Positions 43,031 through 52,356 of a DNA stretch of 64,000 nt are shown one piece after another (position 1 is the stretch's first letter; each line of letters starts with the position of its first letter). The notes beneath the pieces were generated by a model. It was given only the letters and a program-made list of their open reading frames with translations, was not told where the DNA came from and made no database searches. The DNA is from Dermatophilaceae bacterium (GTDB lineage Bacteria; Actinomycetota; Actinomycetes; Actinomycetales; Dermatophilaceae): the NCBI GenBank assembly GCA_014377705.1, contig JACMPC010000204.1, forward strand, positions 36,011 to 100,010, read 5' to 3'. A program made the translations under genes and the position numbers.

Positions 43031-44300
43031 GGCGTTTCAGCTGCCAGGCTTCCCTCGGCTCTTCGGCGGCCTGACGACGAGCATGCTTGGCGACTCGGTG
43101 ATGTTGCTGGTGCTGAGCATGTGGGTCAAGACGCTGACTGGTTCCAATGGCGCGGCGGGCCTGACCTTCTTCTGGATGGTGGTCCCTGCGCTGTTCGCGC
43201 CCCTGTACGGGATGTACATCGACCGGGTCAGGCGCAAGCCGCTGCTGGTCTGGGGCAATGTCGTCTCGGCCCTGATGGTTCTTCCGCTGCTGCTGGTGGC
43301 AGATGCCGGCGATGTCTGGGTCATCTATGTCGTCGCGTTCCTGTATGGCATCTCCTTCGTCGTCCTGCCGGCCGGGCTCAACGGGCTGCTCAAGGAGATG
43401 GTCCCAGGCGACCTGCTGGTGGAGGCCAACTCCTGCGTGCAGACGACGAAGGAGGGCTTCCGCCTGATCGGCCCTCTGATCGGTGCGGCCCTGTTCGGAT
43501 TGTTCGGCGGTGGCGTCGTGGCTGTCGTCGACGCCTTGTCGTTCCTGGCCGCTGCGTTGATCATCGCGTCAATCCCGTTGCGGGAGAGCCCTCCACAGCG
43601 AAGTGAGCAGCACTGGTGGCACGAGATGACCGGCGGCGTCAGGCATCTGGTCCGCGAGCCCATTTTGCGGCACACCCTGGTCGCGTTCGCGCTGATGCTG
43701 ATCGTCATCGGCTTCACCGAGGCCTCGATCTATGCCGTGCTGGACTTCTTCGGAAAGCCGGCGACCTTCGCCGGCGTGGTGGTCACCGTCCAAGGGGTCG
43801 GCGCCGTCGCCGGGGGGATCACCGCCACCCGCTGGGTCCGGCGGCTCGGCGAGGCCGGGACCGTGACCGTCGGCATGGGTCTGCTTGCGCTCGGGCTGGC
43901 TATCGTGGCGCTCACCTCGACGCTGTGGGTCACCCTCGCCGCCGTGGTGGTCCTCGGCTATGCCCTGCCGCTGACCTTTATCGCGTTCATGACGATGTTG
44001 CAGCGGCGCACGCCGCACGCGTTGATGGGTCGGGTGTCCGCGGCCGTCGAGACTGTCATGGGCGGGCCGCAGGCGATCTCGCTGGCCGTCGGCGCTCTGC
44101 TCGTGACGCTGCTGGACTACCACGTCATCTTCGCGATCATGGCAGGTTTCACCGGCGCTGCCGTCGCTTACCTGCTGATCTGCCTGCGTGGCAGGCTCTT
44201 TCGCCCGGATCCGCCGCTGCCGGCATCGCCGGTCGGACCGAGCCCGATCCTGGATCGTGGCATTGTGCTGTCCGAGATTGGCGTGTCAGGCGGCAGCTGA
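43023..44300 (+). CDS. MFS transporter (probable multidrug efflux)
   Basis: A 425-aa membrane protein with about 12 transmembrane helices. It has the MFS signature YIDRVRRKPLLVWGN between helices 2 and 3, and a central loop at about residue 200 (PLRESPPQRSEQHWW). The order and size match the MFS_3/enterobactin-exporter-like group. It starts MRKAFQLPGFPRLFGGLTTS and overlaps the ArsR gene, forming a regulator-efflux operon. The start could also be ATG 43008. Substrate unknown. Confidence 0.92.
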   Translation: MRKAFQLPGFPRLFGGLTTSMLGDSVMLLVLSMWVKTLTGSNGAAGLTFFWMVVPALFAPLYGMYIDRVRRKPLLVWGNVVSALMVLPLLLVADAGDVWVIYVVAFLYGISFVVLPAGLNGLLKEMVPGDLLVEANSCVQTTKEGFRLIGPLIGAALFGLFGGGVVAVVDALSFLAAALIIASIPLRESPPQRSEQHWWHEMTGGVRHLVREPILRHTLVAFALMLIVIGFTEASIYAVLDFFGKPATFAGVVVTVQGVGAVAGGITATRWVRRLGEAGTVTVGMGLLALGLAIVALTSTLWVTLAAVVVLGYALPLTFIAFMTMLQRRTPHALMGRVSAAVETVMGGPQAISLAVGALLVTLLDYHVIFAIMAGFTGAAVAYLLICLRGRLFRPDPPLPASPVGPSPILDRGIVLSEIGVSGGS

Positions 44301-44382
44301 TCGGGTTCGGGGCCGGGTTGCGTTAGCGTGTGGCGATGAGGTTTGCCCGCGCCGGCCGCGCGGCCCTTCCCGGGATCGTGTG

Positions 44383-45264
44383 ATGCCGGCCCGCGACGCC
44401 TTCGACCCACGTGACACGCGACGCCTGGCGCGGCGCCGGATGTACCGGCGGCGGCGTCAGGTCGCCGTCAGCGGTCTGCTGATGTTCTGCGCTCTGCTCG
44501 TCCTGGCGGGTTTCAAGGTGGCCGACGCGCTGCCCCACCGGCCTCCCTCGGTGCCCGCCAGCAACTCGTCCGTGCCTGTCATCGGGTCGGCCGGGGTGCC
44601 GAGTCGGCAGACAAGGCCCAGTCCCACGTCACCCACGGCCGCCTCCGTCGCCGCACCGGCGCCGGCGGTATCGCCCACCACAACGGTGTCCCAGGACGTT
44701 GTCCCGGTCCGGGCCACCGGCGTGTATGTCCGTGCCGCTGGTGGCACCCCCAAGAGGGGATCGGGGACAGCCCGGACGTATCGCGTGGAGGTTGAAACCG
44801 GGATCGCGCAGAGTACCGGCGACTTCGCCGCAGAAGTCGATGCCACTCTCGCCAGCTCCTCGAGCTGGTCCGGAAAGGGGCGATGGTCGCTTCAGAGGGT
44901 CTCCGGGAACAACGCTGACTTCGTCATTCGGCTGGCAACGCCCGCCACCGTCGACACGGTGTGCGCAGGTGCGGGTCTGGACACCCGAAGCTACGTATCG
45001 TGCCGGGCCGGCACCTACGTCATGATCAACCTCGATCGCTGGACGCATGCGGTTCCTGACTACCGCGGCGACGTGCCTCTGTACCGGCGGTATGTGATCA
45101 ACCACGAGGTGGGACATCAGCTCGGCTACGGTCACCAGGCCTGTCCGCGAAAGGGCGCTCAGGCGCCCGTGATGCAGCAACAGACTTTCGGGCTGAATGG
45201 CTGCCGGGCGAACGGCTGGCCCTACGTCGACGGAGTGATGGTTACCGGCCCCGAGACGAGCTGA
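44383..45264 (+). CDS. DUF3152 secreted zinc-protease-like protein
   Basis: A 293-aa protein. A basic N-terminus (RRLARRRMYRRRR) precedes a signal/transmembrane helix (residues ~30-50, VSGLLMFCALLVLAGFKVA), then a Ser/Pro/Thr-rich linker. A DUF3152 domain follows with RTYRVEVETGIAQSTGDFA and VINHEVGHQLGYGHQACP, a zinc-protease HEXXHXXXXGH motif, plus CRAGTYVMINLDRW. Conserved Cys suggest disulfides outside the cell. GTG 44380 is also a possible start. Confidence 0.88.
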   Translation: MPARDAFDPRDTRRLARRRMYRRRRQVAVSGLLMFCALLVLAGFKVADALPHRPPSVPASNSSVPVIGSAGVPSRQTRPSPTSPTAASVAAPAPAVSPTTTVSQDVVPVRATGVYVRAAGGTPKRGSGTARTYRVEVETGIAQSTGDFAAEVDATLASSSSWSGKGRWSLQRVSGNNADFVIRLATPATVDTVCAGAGLDTRSYVSCRAGTYVMINLDRWTHAVPDYRGDVPLYRRYVINHEVGHQLGYGHQACPRKGAQAPVMQQQTFGLNGCRANGWPYVDGVMVTGPETS

Positions 45265-45356
45265 GCAGGTACCCCCGCCCGTCCAGACGCTCCTTGATAG
45301 CCCGCGCGCCCTGACGGCAGCCCCGGGGAAGCCGCCAGGACGCGTAGAGGCAGTGG

Positions 45357-46223
45357 TCAGGCCTCGAAGGAGTGCTCCGCCGCCGGGAAGGTCCCGCCGG
45401 CGACATCGGCTGCATAGGCGCGGGCGGCGTCGCCCAGGCTGGTGCGCAGGTCGGCATACCTTTTGACGAAGCGGGGGGACCTGCCGCCCCTGAGGCCGGC
45501 CATGTCCTGCCAGACGAGCACCTGGGCGTCGCAGTCCGGTCCGGCGCCGATGCCGATCGTCGGGATGTGCAGGACCTCGGTGACCCGGGCTGCCACCTCT
45601 GCCGGAACCATCTCCATGACGACCGAGAAGGCGCCGGCCCGTTCCAGGGCGAGGGCATCCTCGACCAGGCCGTCCGCCGAGTCCCCGCGCCCCTGGATGC
45701 GGTAGCCGCCCAGGACATGCTCGCTCTGGGGGGTGAAGCCGATGTGTCCCATGACCGGGATGCCGGCCCGCACCAGGAGCTCGACCTCGGGGACCATCGG
45801 GCGTCCGCCCTCGAGCTTGACCGCGTGGGCCCGGCCTTCCTTCATGAACCGGGTGGCGGTGCCGAGCGCCTGGGTCGGGCTGGCCTGGTAGGACCCGAAG
45901 GGCAGGTCGGCGACGACCAGTGCGTGCTTGGCCGAGCGGGTCACGGCCCGCACCAGCGGCACCAGGTCGTCCACCGTGACGGGCACCGTCGTCTCGTAGC
46001 CGTAGACGTTGTTGGCAGCCGAGTCGCCGACCAGCAGGACCGGGATGCCGGCCTCGTCGAAGATCTCAGCGGCGTACTGGTCGTATGCCGTGAGCATCGC
46101 CCATCGCTCCCCGCGGTCCTTCATCGCCTGCAGGTGCGGGATCCGGATGCGCTTGAGCTTCGCGGTAGCCGATCCGGCGGTGCTGCCGGCTCCGGGACCG
46201 TAAGGGGCTGGTTCTTCACTCAT
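45357..46223 (-). CDS. panB: 3-methyl-2-oxobutanoate hydroxymethyltransferase PanB
   Basis: First step of pantothenate synthesis, adding hydroxymethyl from 5,10-methylene-THF to ketoisovalerate. The 288-aa TIM barrel has [20 protein letters not shown] and the metal/substrate [36 protein letters not shown] and [20 protein letters not shown], all PanB motifs. Length is normal. The N-terminus carries a short Gly/Pro-rich leader. The repeat array begins 13 bases upstream of the start codon (46237). Confidence 0.95.
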   Translation of the reverse strand: MSEEPAPYGPGAGSTAGSATAKLKRIRIPHLQAMKDRGERWAMLTAYDQYAAEIFDEAGIPVLLVGDSAANNVYGYETTVPVTVDDLVPLVRAVTRSAKHALVVADLPFGSYQASPTQALGTATRFMKEGRAHAVKLEGGRPMVPEVELLVRAGIPVMGHIGFTPQSEHVLGGYRIQGRGDSADGLVEDALALERAGAFSVVMEMVPAEVAARVTEVLHIPTIGIGAGPDCDAQVLVWQDMAGLRGGRSPRFVKRYADLRTSLGDAARAYAADVAGGTFPAAEHSFEA

Positions 46224-46236
46224 CTGTCTCCGTCGT

Positions 46237-46435
46237 CAAACCTAGTGACTGTGCCCTGTTCCTCTGCCAAACCCAGGGACCGTGCTGGTTTTCCCATGCC
46301 AAACCTAGGGACGGTGTTGATCTTCCTCCATCAAACCTAGGGACCGTGTGGGGCACGGACCCTTCGGGGTATCAGCTAGGCCATGGCAAGGTCCCTAGGT
46401 TTGCGGGCGGTGGGGTGGCACGGTCCCTAGGTTTG
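46237..46435. repeat. 17-bp repeats at 32-bp phase, panB-nadE intergenic
   Basis: Six copies of a 17-bp sequence built around CCTAGG lie between panB and nadE. Forward copies (consensus CAAACCTAGGGACCGTG) start at 46237, 46268, 46300 and 46332. Inverted copies start at 46387 and 46419. Spacing is 31-32 bases within each set, about three helical turns, so all sites sit on one face. The forward and inverted groups could pair into a large hairpin. Copy 6 encodes the last residues of NadE and copy 5 supplies its TAG stop. Confidence 0.88.
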
Positions 46436-48179
46436 CAGGTTGTTCGTGGTGCTCGCGCCAGCGGTTGGTGATGGGCAGGCGGCGGTCGCGGCCGAACGCC
46501 AGCGAGGAGATCTTGGGGCCGGGGGCGAACTGGCGGCGTTTCCACTCAGAAGCCTCGACCAGGCCCACCACGTGATCCACCACCTCGGCATCGAATCCTG
46601 CCGCGACCAGCTCGACCCGGTCCTGGGCGCCCTCGATATAGCGGTCGAGGATCGCGTCGAGCAGGTCGTACGGTGGCAGCGAGTCCTGGTCGACCTGGTC
46701 GGGGCGAAGCTCGGCGGACGGCGCCTTCTCGATGCAGGCCAGTGGTATTGGCGGTTTCTCACCGCGACGCCCGGCCTCGGCGTTGCGCCAGCGGGCCAAC
46801 TCCCAGACCATCGTCTTGGGCACGTCCTTGAGCGGTGCGTACCCGCCGACGCTGTCGCCGTAGAGGGTCGAGTAGCCGACCGAGACCTCGCTCTTGTTGC
46901 CGTTGGTCAGGACCAGGTGCCCCTCCTGGTTGCCCAGGCCCATCCAGATCACGGCGCGCACGCGGGCCTGAAGGTTCTCCTCGGCGATCCCGGTCAGGTT
47001 CACGGAGTCCAGGAAGGCGCTGACCATCGGCTCGATCGGGATGACCCGGTAGTCCAAACCCAGGTTCTCGGCAAGGTCGGCTGCGTCGTCGCTTGAACCC
47101 TGGCTGGAGTACTTGCTGGGGTTGCTGATCGCCACGACGTTCTCGCCGCCCAGGGCATCGGCGGCGATCGTGGCGACCAGGGTCGAGTCGATCCCGCCGG
47201 ACACCCCCAGCAGCACCGACCGGAACCCGTTCTTGCGGACGTAGTCGTGCAACCCCAGCTGAACGGCGCGGTAGACCTCGCCGATCGGATCCAGGCGGGC
47301 TGCGAGGGTAGCAGGCGCTGCGGCATACGCCGGTGTTGGCGTGTCGCTGATCGTGACGTGAACGACCCCGTCGCCGGAGGAGTCGGCCACGTTCACCGTG
47401 CTGGGCGCGAGGTCCAGATCGACGACCAGCAGGTCCTCGTCGAACTGCGGCCCGCGGGCAAGCACCGTTCCCTGCGCATCGACCACCAGCGAGTCACCGT
47501 CGAAGACGAGCTCGTCCTGACCGCCGACCAGGTTCAGGTAGGCGAGGGTGCAGCCGGCCTCGGCGGCCCGTCGCGCCACCAGCTCGTAGCGGACGTCATC
47601 CTTGTCCTCCTCGTAGGGCGACCCGTTGATGACCAGCAACAGGTTCGCCCCAGCCTGGCGGGTCATCGCGACCGGTCCGCCGTCCTGCCAGAGGTCCTCG
47701 CAGATCGCCAGGGCCACGTCCACACCACCGATGCGCACCACGGTGAGGTCCCGCCCGGGCGCGAAGATCCGGAATTCGTCGAAGACGCCGTAGTTGGGCA
47801 GGTGGTGCTTGGCATAGCGCGCCTTCACCTCACCCTGGTGCAGCACCGCGGCGCAGTTCTGCGGGAGCGGCCGGTCCGCCCCGCCCTGGCTGTAGGGCGC
47901 ATGGTCGAGGTAGCCGACGACGACTGGCAAATCACCGTGGCCATCGGAGACCAGGGCACTGGCCAGCTCTCGCAGGGCCGCCCGTGAGGCGTCGACGAAC
48001 GAGGAGTGCAGGGCCAGGTCCTCTACCGGATAGCCGGTGAGCATCATCTCGGGGAAGGCCACCAGGTGTGCGCCCGCGGCGGCCGCCCTGGCGGTCCACT
48101 CGCGGACCGCCCGCGCGTTGCCGGACAGGTCGCCGACGGTGGGGTTGACCTGGGCCAAAGCCAGTCGCATCTGAGCCAT
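46395..48179 (-). CDS. nadE: Glutamine-dependent NAD+ synthetase NadE
   Basis: Amidates nicotinate adenine dinucleotide to NAD+ with ammonia from glutamine. The 594-aa protein has an N-terminal nitrilase/glutaminase domain with catalytic Glu (FPEMMLTGYP), Lys (YAKHHLPNYGVFDE) and Cys (ALAICEDLW). The C-terminal synthetase domain has the ATP P-loop LLGVSGGIDSTLVA and NGNKSEVSVGYSTLYGD. Its last ~15 residues (PANLGTVPPHRPQT) come from inserted 17-bp repeats; homologues end near the RRLPITNRWRE segment. Divergent from the M6 protease gene. Confidence 0.95.
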   Translation of the reverse strand: MAQMRLALAQVNPTVGDLSGNARAVREWTARAAAAGAHLVAFPEMMLTGYPVEDLALHSSFVDASRAALRELASALVSDGHGDLPVVVGYLDHAPYSQGGADRPLPQNCAAVLHQGEVKARYAKHHLPNYGVFDEFRIFAPGRDLTVVRIGGVDVALAICEDLWQDGGPVAMTRQAGANLLLVINGSPYEEDKDDVRYELVARRAAEAGCTLAYLNLVGGQDELVFDGDSLVVDAQGTVLARGPQFDEDLLVVDLDLAPSTVNVADSSGDGVVHVTISDTPTPAYAAAPATLAARLDPIGEVYRAVQLGLHDYVRKNGFRSVLLGVSGGIDSTLVATIAADALGGENVVAISNPSKYSSQGSSDDAADLAENLGLDYRVIPIEPMVSAFLDSVNLTGIAEENLQARVRAVIWMGLGNQEGHLVLTNGNKSEVSVGYSTLYGDSVGGYAPLKDVPKTMVWELARWRNAEAGRRGEKPPIPLACIEKAPSAELRPDQVDQDSLPPYDLLDAILDRYIEGAQDRVELVAAGFDAEVVDHVVGLVEASEWKRRQFAPGPKISSLAFGRDRRLPITNRWREHHEQPANLGTVPPHRPQT

Positions 48180-48225
48180 GGTGGCAGCCTAGCCACCGCC
48201 CTGACGAGCCTGAAGCCAGGTGTGG

Positions 48226-48346
48226 TGGATAAAGTTTTGACATCAAAAAGGTATAGATCGTGATTATTTCGGGAGCATCGCCCATTTTCTGTGAGAGTCG
48301 TGCCACGCCGAACCGCATGGCGTGACCCAGAAACCAGGAGAAATTC
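48226..48346 (+). promoter_or_regulatory. AT-rich promoter region of M6 protease gene
   Basis: The divergent gap between nadE and the protease gene is markedly AT-rich between 48226 and 48275 compared with its surroundings. It contains a TTGACA hexamer (48237-48242) and a TATAGAT (48252-48258), but their 9-base spacing is not that of a normal sigma-70 promoter. Which element is used is uncertain. An AGGAGA Shine-Dalgarno sequence lies just before ATG 48347. Confidence 0.35.
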
Positions 48347-50683
48347 GTGAAACGACGCAACCTGCGTGTCCTGACGGGCGTAGCTGTCACCGCACTCGCC
48401 ATCTCGACACTGCAGATCCCCGCCCACGCCGCCGACGCACCCGCTGACCGAGACCCGGCAGCAGCCCAGGCCAAGAAGCAGGACGACCTCAGGAGCCCGC
48501 TCGGCGAGAAACAGCGTGCTCTTCGCGAGAAGGCCACCCAACAGCTGATCAAGGGCACCGCCAAGATCGAGACCAGGGGTGGCAAGCGCGTCATCAACGT
48601 CGGGCGGGACGGGAAGAGCGGGAAGGCGAAGTACGTCCAGTATGACGTCGAGCGCGAGGAGTCGATCCTTACGATCCTGTCTGACTTCAGCACCACGGTG
48701 AAGTCAGCCACGACCGGGGGGACGCCCGGTCCGCTGAACAACCTGATCGCCGCGCCGGACCGTGTCTGGGACGGCAACGCGACGGACGACAACTCGACCA
48801 ACTGGACCAAGGACTTCAGCCGTGCTCACTACCAGGACCTGATGTTCGGCCAGGGTGAGTCCTTCCGCGACTTCTACCTCAAGCAGTCCAACGGCAGGTT
48901 CCAGGCCAAGGGTGAGGTCAGTGACTGGGTCACGGTGCCCTTCAACGCGGCCAGCTACGGCAGCAACAAGATCACTGACTCCCAGGGGTCGTGGCCGTTC
49001 ATCGAGGACACCGCCACAGCCTGGTACGCCGCACAGCTGAAGCTCGGCAAGACCGCTGCGCAGATCAAGACTTACCTCGCCGACTTCGACAAGGTCGACC
49101 GCTACGACTACAACAACAACGGCATCTTCAACGAGCCTGACGGCTACATCGACCACTTCCAGGCGATCCACGCCGGCGAGGGCGAGGAGGCCGGTGGCGG
49201 CGCGCAGGGTGATGACGCCATCTGGTCACACCGCTGGTTCGTCAACGCCAACAGCGCCGGCACGACCGGCCCTCTCGGCAACCTCTCCGGGGGCACCCAG
49301 ATCGGCGGGACCGGCATCTGGATCGGTGACTACACGACGGAGCCCGAGAACGGTGGCCTCGGCGTCTTCACCCACGAGTTCGGCCACGACCTTGGACTGC
49401 CGGACCTGTACGACACCGCCGGTGGCGACAACGGCACCGGCTTCTGGACCCTGATGAGCGGTGGCTCATGGCTGAACCATGGCACCGACTCGATCGGCAC
49501 CACCCCTGGCTACATGGGCCCGTGGGAGAAGCTGCAGCTCGGCTGGCTGGACTACAAGCAGGTCAACTACGGCAAGAACGCCGTGGTCAAGGTTGGTCCG
49601 GCCGACCGTGCCGGCAAGCTGCCCCAGGCACTCCTGGTCAGCCTGCCGGACAAGACCCTGCTGACCGACTACAACAAGCCACACTCCGGCGGCCTCGAGT
49701 GGTGGGGCGGCTCGGCTGACGACCTCAGCAACACGCTGACCCGCACGGTTGACCTCAGCGCGGCCAAGGCGTCGGCGCAGGTGTCCGCCTGGGCCAAGTA
49801 CGACATCGAGGCTGACTTCGACGCCCTCTACGGTGAGGTCTCCACCAACAGCGGCGTCACCTGGACCAAGGTCGGTATGAACGACGGCGTCTCCGGCGAG
49901 CCACGTGACCCGGTAGTGGACCCGAGCTATGGCAGCTCGGTCTGGACGCAGATCAGCTACGACCTGAGCGCCTACAAGGGCCAGAGCGTGCAGTTCCGCT
50001 TCCGCTACGCCACCGACGGCGGTCTGCACTTCGACGGCCCGTTCCTTGATGATCTGTCAGTGAGCCTTGACGGTGTCCCGACCTGGGCCGACAACGTCGA
50101 GACGGGTGTCAACGGCTGGACCGCCAAGGGCTTCACTCAGATGAATGGGTCGACCGCCAAGGTCGTGCCGAACTTCTACCTGGCCGAGAACCGCGTCTAC
50201 GCGGGGTACGACGCCACGTTGAGGACGGGTCCGTACAACTTCGGCTTCACCAACACCAGGGCCGACTGGGTCGAGCGGTTCCCTTACCAGAACGGTCTGC
50301 TGGTCTGGTACTCCGACGGCGCCTGCACCGACAACAACACCATCGCCCACCCTGGTTGTGGTCAGGCTCTGCCAGTCGACGCGCGTCCCGCACCGGTCAC
50401 CTTCCCGAACGGAAAGTTCCTCGGCAACCGTCGGCAGCCGTTCGACGCCACGTTCGGCCTGGAGGCCACCGACAAGGTGACGTTCCACCGTGCCGGGGTG
50501 GCGACCGTCGTGCCCTCACAGCGCGCGATGCCGACGTTCGACGACAAGAACCCGGACCGCTACTGGTCGGCGCTGAACCCGATGGCCTCGACCAAGGTCG
50601 CGGGCTCGGGCACGAAGATCAGCGTCCTGGGCACGAGCCAGAGCGCTGACCAGCTGACCGTCTCGGTGAGCTTCAAGAAGTAG
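48347..50683 (+). CDS. Immune inhibitor A-type secreted metalloprotease (M6)
   Basis: A 778-aa exported protease. Signal peptide at residues 1-28 (VLTGVAVTALAISTLQIPAHA). A pro-region follows, then the M6 catalytic domain with zinc site HEFGHDLGLPDLYDTAGG and the substrate stretch GFWTLMSGGSWLNH. C-terminal beta-sandwich domains (VSAWAKYDIEADFDALYGEVS, VQFRFRYATDGGLHFDGPFLDDL) complete an immune-inhibitor-A architecture. It is likely secreted to degrade proteins outside the cell. A strong hairpin terminator follows at 50692-50738. Confidence 0.94.
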   Translation: MKRRNLRVLTGVAVTALAISTLQIPAHAADAPADRDPAAAQAKKQDDLRSPLGEKQRALREKATQQLIKGTAKIETRGGKRVINVGRDGKSGKAKYVQYDVEREESILTILSDFSTTVKSATTGGTPGPLNNLIAAPDRVWDGNATDDNSTNWTKDFSRAHYQDLMFGQGESFRDFYLKQSNGRFQAKGEVSDWVTVPFNAASYGSNKITDSQGSWPFIEDTATAWYAAQLKLGKTAAQIKTYLADFDKVDRYDYNNNGIFNEPDGYIDHFQAIHAGEGEEAGGGAQGDDAIWSHRWFVNANSAGTTGPLGNLSGGTQIGGTGIWIGDYTTEPENGGLGVFTHEFGHDLGLPDLYDTAGGDNGTGFWTLMSGGSWLNHGTDSIGTTPGYMGPWEKLQLGWLDYKQVNYGKNAVVKVGPADRAGKLPQALLVSLPDKTLLTDYNKPHSGGLEWWGGSADDLSNTLTRTVDLSAAKASAQVSAWAKYDIEADFDALYGEVSTNSGVTWTKVGMNDGVSGEPRDPVVDPSYGSSVWTQISYDLSAYKGQSVQFRFRYATDGGLHFDGPFLDDLSVSLDGVPTWADNVETGVNGWTAKGFTQMNGSTAKVVPNFYLAENRVYAGYDATLRTGPYNFGFTNTRADWVERFPYQNGLLVWYSDGACTDNNTIAHPGCGQALPVDARPAPVTFPNGKFLGNRRQPFDATFGLEATDKVTFHRAGVATVVPSQRAMPTFDDKNPDRYWSALNPMASTKVAGSGTKISVLGTSQSADQLTVSVSFKK

Positions 50684-50691
50684 TCCCCGCT

Positions 50692-50738
50692 GAGACAGGA
50701 AGTCCCCGGAAGCGTTGCTTACGGGGACTTCCTGTCTC
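50692..50738. terminator. Bidirectional hairpin terminator
   Basis: A perfect 17-bp inverted repeat (50692-50708 with 50722-50738, 13-base loop) lies between the convergent M6 protease and DAACS symporter genes. No long T tract follows on either strand, but stem strength and position fit a two-way terminator, as is common in actinobacteria. Confidence 0.85.
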
Positions 50739-50741
50739 CTG

Positions 50742-52244
50742 CTAGGAACCTGCACCGATCAGCTGTCGGGGTGCCGCAGCGGACCCCTCCGACCCGCGGA
50801 CCGCCGCCTCCGACTCGCCGGTCGCCGCCGGCTCCGAGTCGTCCGAGAAGGGCTCTGAGGTCCGGGAAGCGTTGTACAGCGTCTCATCGAGGATGCCCTG
50901 ACGCTTGGCCACGATGGTGGGCACGAGGGCCTGGCCGGCCACGTTGACGGCGGTGCGGCCCATGTCAAGGATCGGGTCGATCGCCAGCAGCAGGCCGACC
51001 CCGGCCAGCGGCAGGCCCAGGGTGGACAGGGTCAGCGTCAGCATGACGAAGGCGCCGGTGGTGCCTGCGGTGGCCGCGGACCCCAGGACGGAGACCAGGA
51101 CGATCAGGAGGTACTGGGTGAGGTCCAGCGGTATCCCGAAGAACTGGGCCACGAAGATGGCCGAGACGGCCGGGTAGATGGCCGCGCAGCCGTCCATCTT
51201 GGTGGTGGCCCCGAGCGGCACGGCGAAGGCGGCGTACTCACGGGGTACGCCGAGGTTGCGCTCGGTCACCCGCTGGGTCAGCGGCAGGGTGCCGATGGAC
51301 GAGCGCGACACGAAGCCCAGCTGGACCGCCGGCCAGACGCCGGAGTAGTACTGCCGCACGGACAGCCCGTGTGACCTGATCAGGACCGGGTAGACCACGA
51401 AGAGGACCAGGGCCAGGCCGAGGTAGATGGCGATGGTGAACTTGCCCAGCGAGCCGATGGTGTCCCAGCCGTAGACCGCGGCGGCGTTGCCGATCAGGCC
51501 GATCGTGCCCAGCGGGGCGAGCCGGATGATCCACCACAGCACCTTCTGGATGACGGCCAGGGCTGAGGCGTTCAGAGCCAGGAACGGCTCTGCGGCCTTG
51601 CCCACCTTCAGGGCCGCGATGCCCACCGCGACGGCGATGACCAGGATCTGCAGGACGTTGACGCTGATACTGGTGGTGGTGGCGCCGTCGGCGACGGAGG
51701 TGCTGGCGCCCAGGCCGAGGTAGTTCTTCGGGAAGAGCCCGGTCAGGAAGGCCCACCAGCTGCCGTTCTTTCCGGCGTACGCTGCCTTCTCGGTGATGCC
51801 GGTCCCGGTGCCTGGCTGGAGCAGGACTCCCAGACCGATGCCGATGGCGACCGCTATGAGCGCGGTGATCGCGAACCAGAGCAGCGTGTTCCAGGCCAGC
51901 CTGGCGGCGTTGGACACCTGACGCAGGTTGGCGATGGAGCTGACCACGGCGGTGAAGATGAGGGGCACGACGGCGGTCTGGAGCAGCGACACATAGCTCG
52001 AGCCGATGGTCTGCAGGGTGCTGCCAAGGCCGTTGGGGCTGGTCTCGGTGCTGCCCGTGTACTTGGCAAGAAGCCCGAGGCCCAGGCCGATGATGAGTGA
52101 GGCGATGATCTGGTTACCAAAGGAGCTTGCCCATCGGGGAAGCCTGGTCCCCCTGGTTTGTCCGGGCCCTGGGCTCTGCTGGGCTGACCTGTCCGGGCGG
52201 GGGTTCTCGGGGGTGACGTTGCGGGTGTGGGTTTCTGTAGGCAC
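50742..52244 (-). CDS. Dicarboxylate/amino acid:cation symporter (DAACS)
   Basis: A 500-aa integral membrane protein of the glutamate/dicarboxylate:Na+ symporter family. After a short polar N-terminus it has eight transmembrane segments and two re-entrant loops, with the characteristic SRSSIGTLPLT (HP1-like serine-rich loop), GATTKMDGCAAIYP (TM7 NMDGT-like) and SAATAGTTGAFVML (HP2-like). It takes up glutamate, aspartate or C4-dicarboxylates with sodium or protons. The C-terminal 45 residues are Ser/Glu/Ala-rich. It is divergent from glnA. Confidence 0.93.
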   Translation of the reverse strand: MPTETHTRNVTPENPRPDRSAQQSPGPGQTRGTRLPRWASSFGNQIIASLIIGLGLGLLAKYTGSTETSPNGLGSTLQTIGSSYVSLLQTAVVPLIFTAVVSSIANLRQVSNAARLAWNTLLWFAITALIAVAIGIGLGVLLQPGTGTGITEKAAYAGKNGSWWAFLTGLFPKNYLGLGASTSVADGATTTSISVNVLQILVIAVAVGIAALKVGKAAEPFLALNASALAVIQKVLWWIIRLAPLGTIGLIGNAAAVYGWDTIGSLGKFTIAIYLGLALVLFVVYPVLIRSHGLSVRQYYSGVWPAVQLGFVSRSSIGTLPLTQRVTERNLGVPREYAAFAVPLGATTKMDGCAAIYPAVSAIFVAQFFGIPLDLTQYLLIVLVSVLGSAATAGTTGAFVMLTLTLSTLGLPLAGVGLLLAIDPILDMGRTAVNVAGQALVPTIVAKRQGILDETLYNASRTSEPFSDDSEPAATGESEAAVRGSEGSAAAPRQLIGAGS

Positions 52245-52356
52245 CCGTCAAGTATAAAGGATTATAGGTATACAAATAACACGCGGTTATGTTGTTGCCC
52301 GACGCCTCCCAGGACTTCTTAACCCGCCGGAAACACTCTTAGGGCAGGATCAGCGT

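Noticed and set aside
46237..46435. Possible CRISPR array
   Set aside because: Repeats are only 17 bp with 15-bp spacers, include inverted copies and there is no cas gene nearby.
48237..48258. Standard sigma-70 promoter before the M6 protease
   Set aside because: TTGACA and TATAGAT are only 9 bases apart, so a canonical promoter cannot be claimed.
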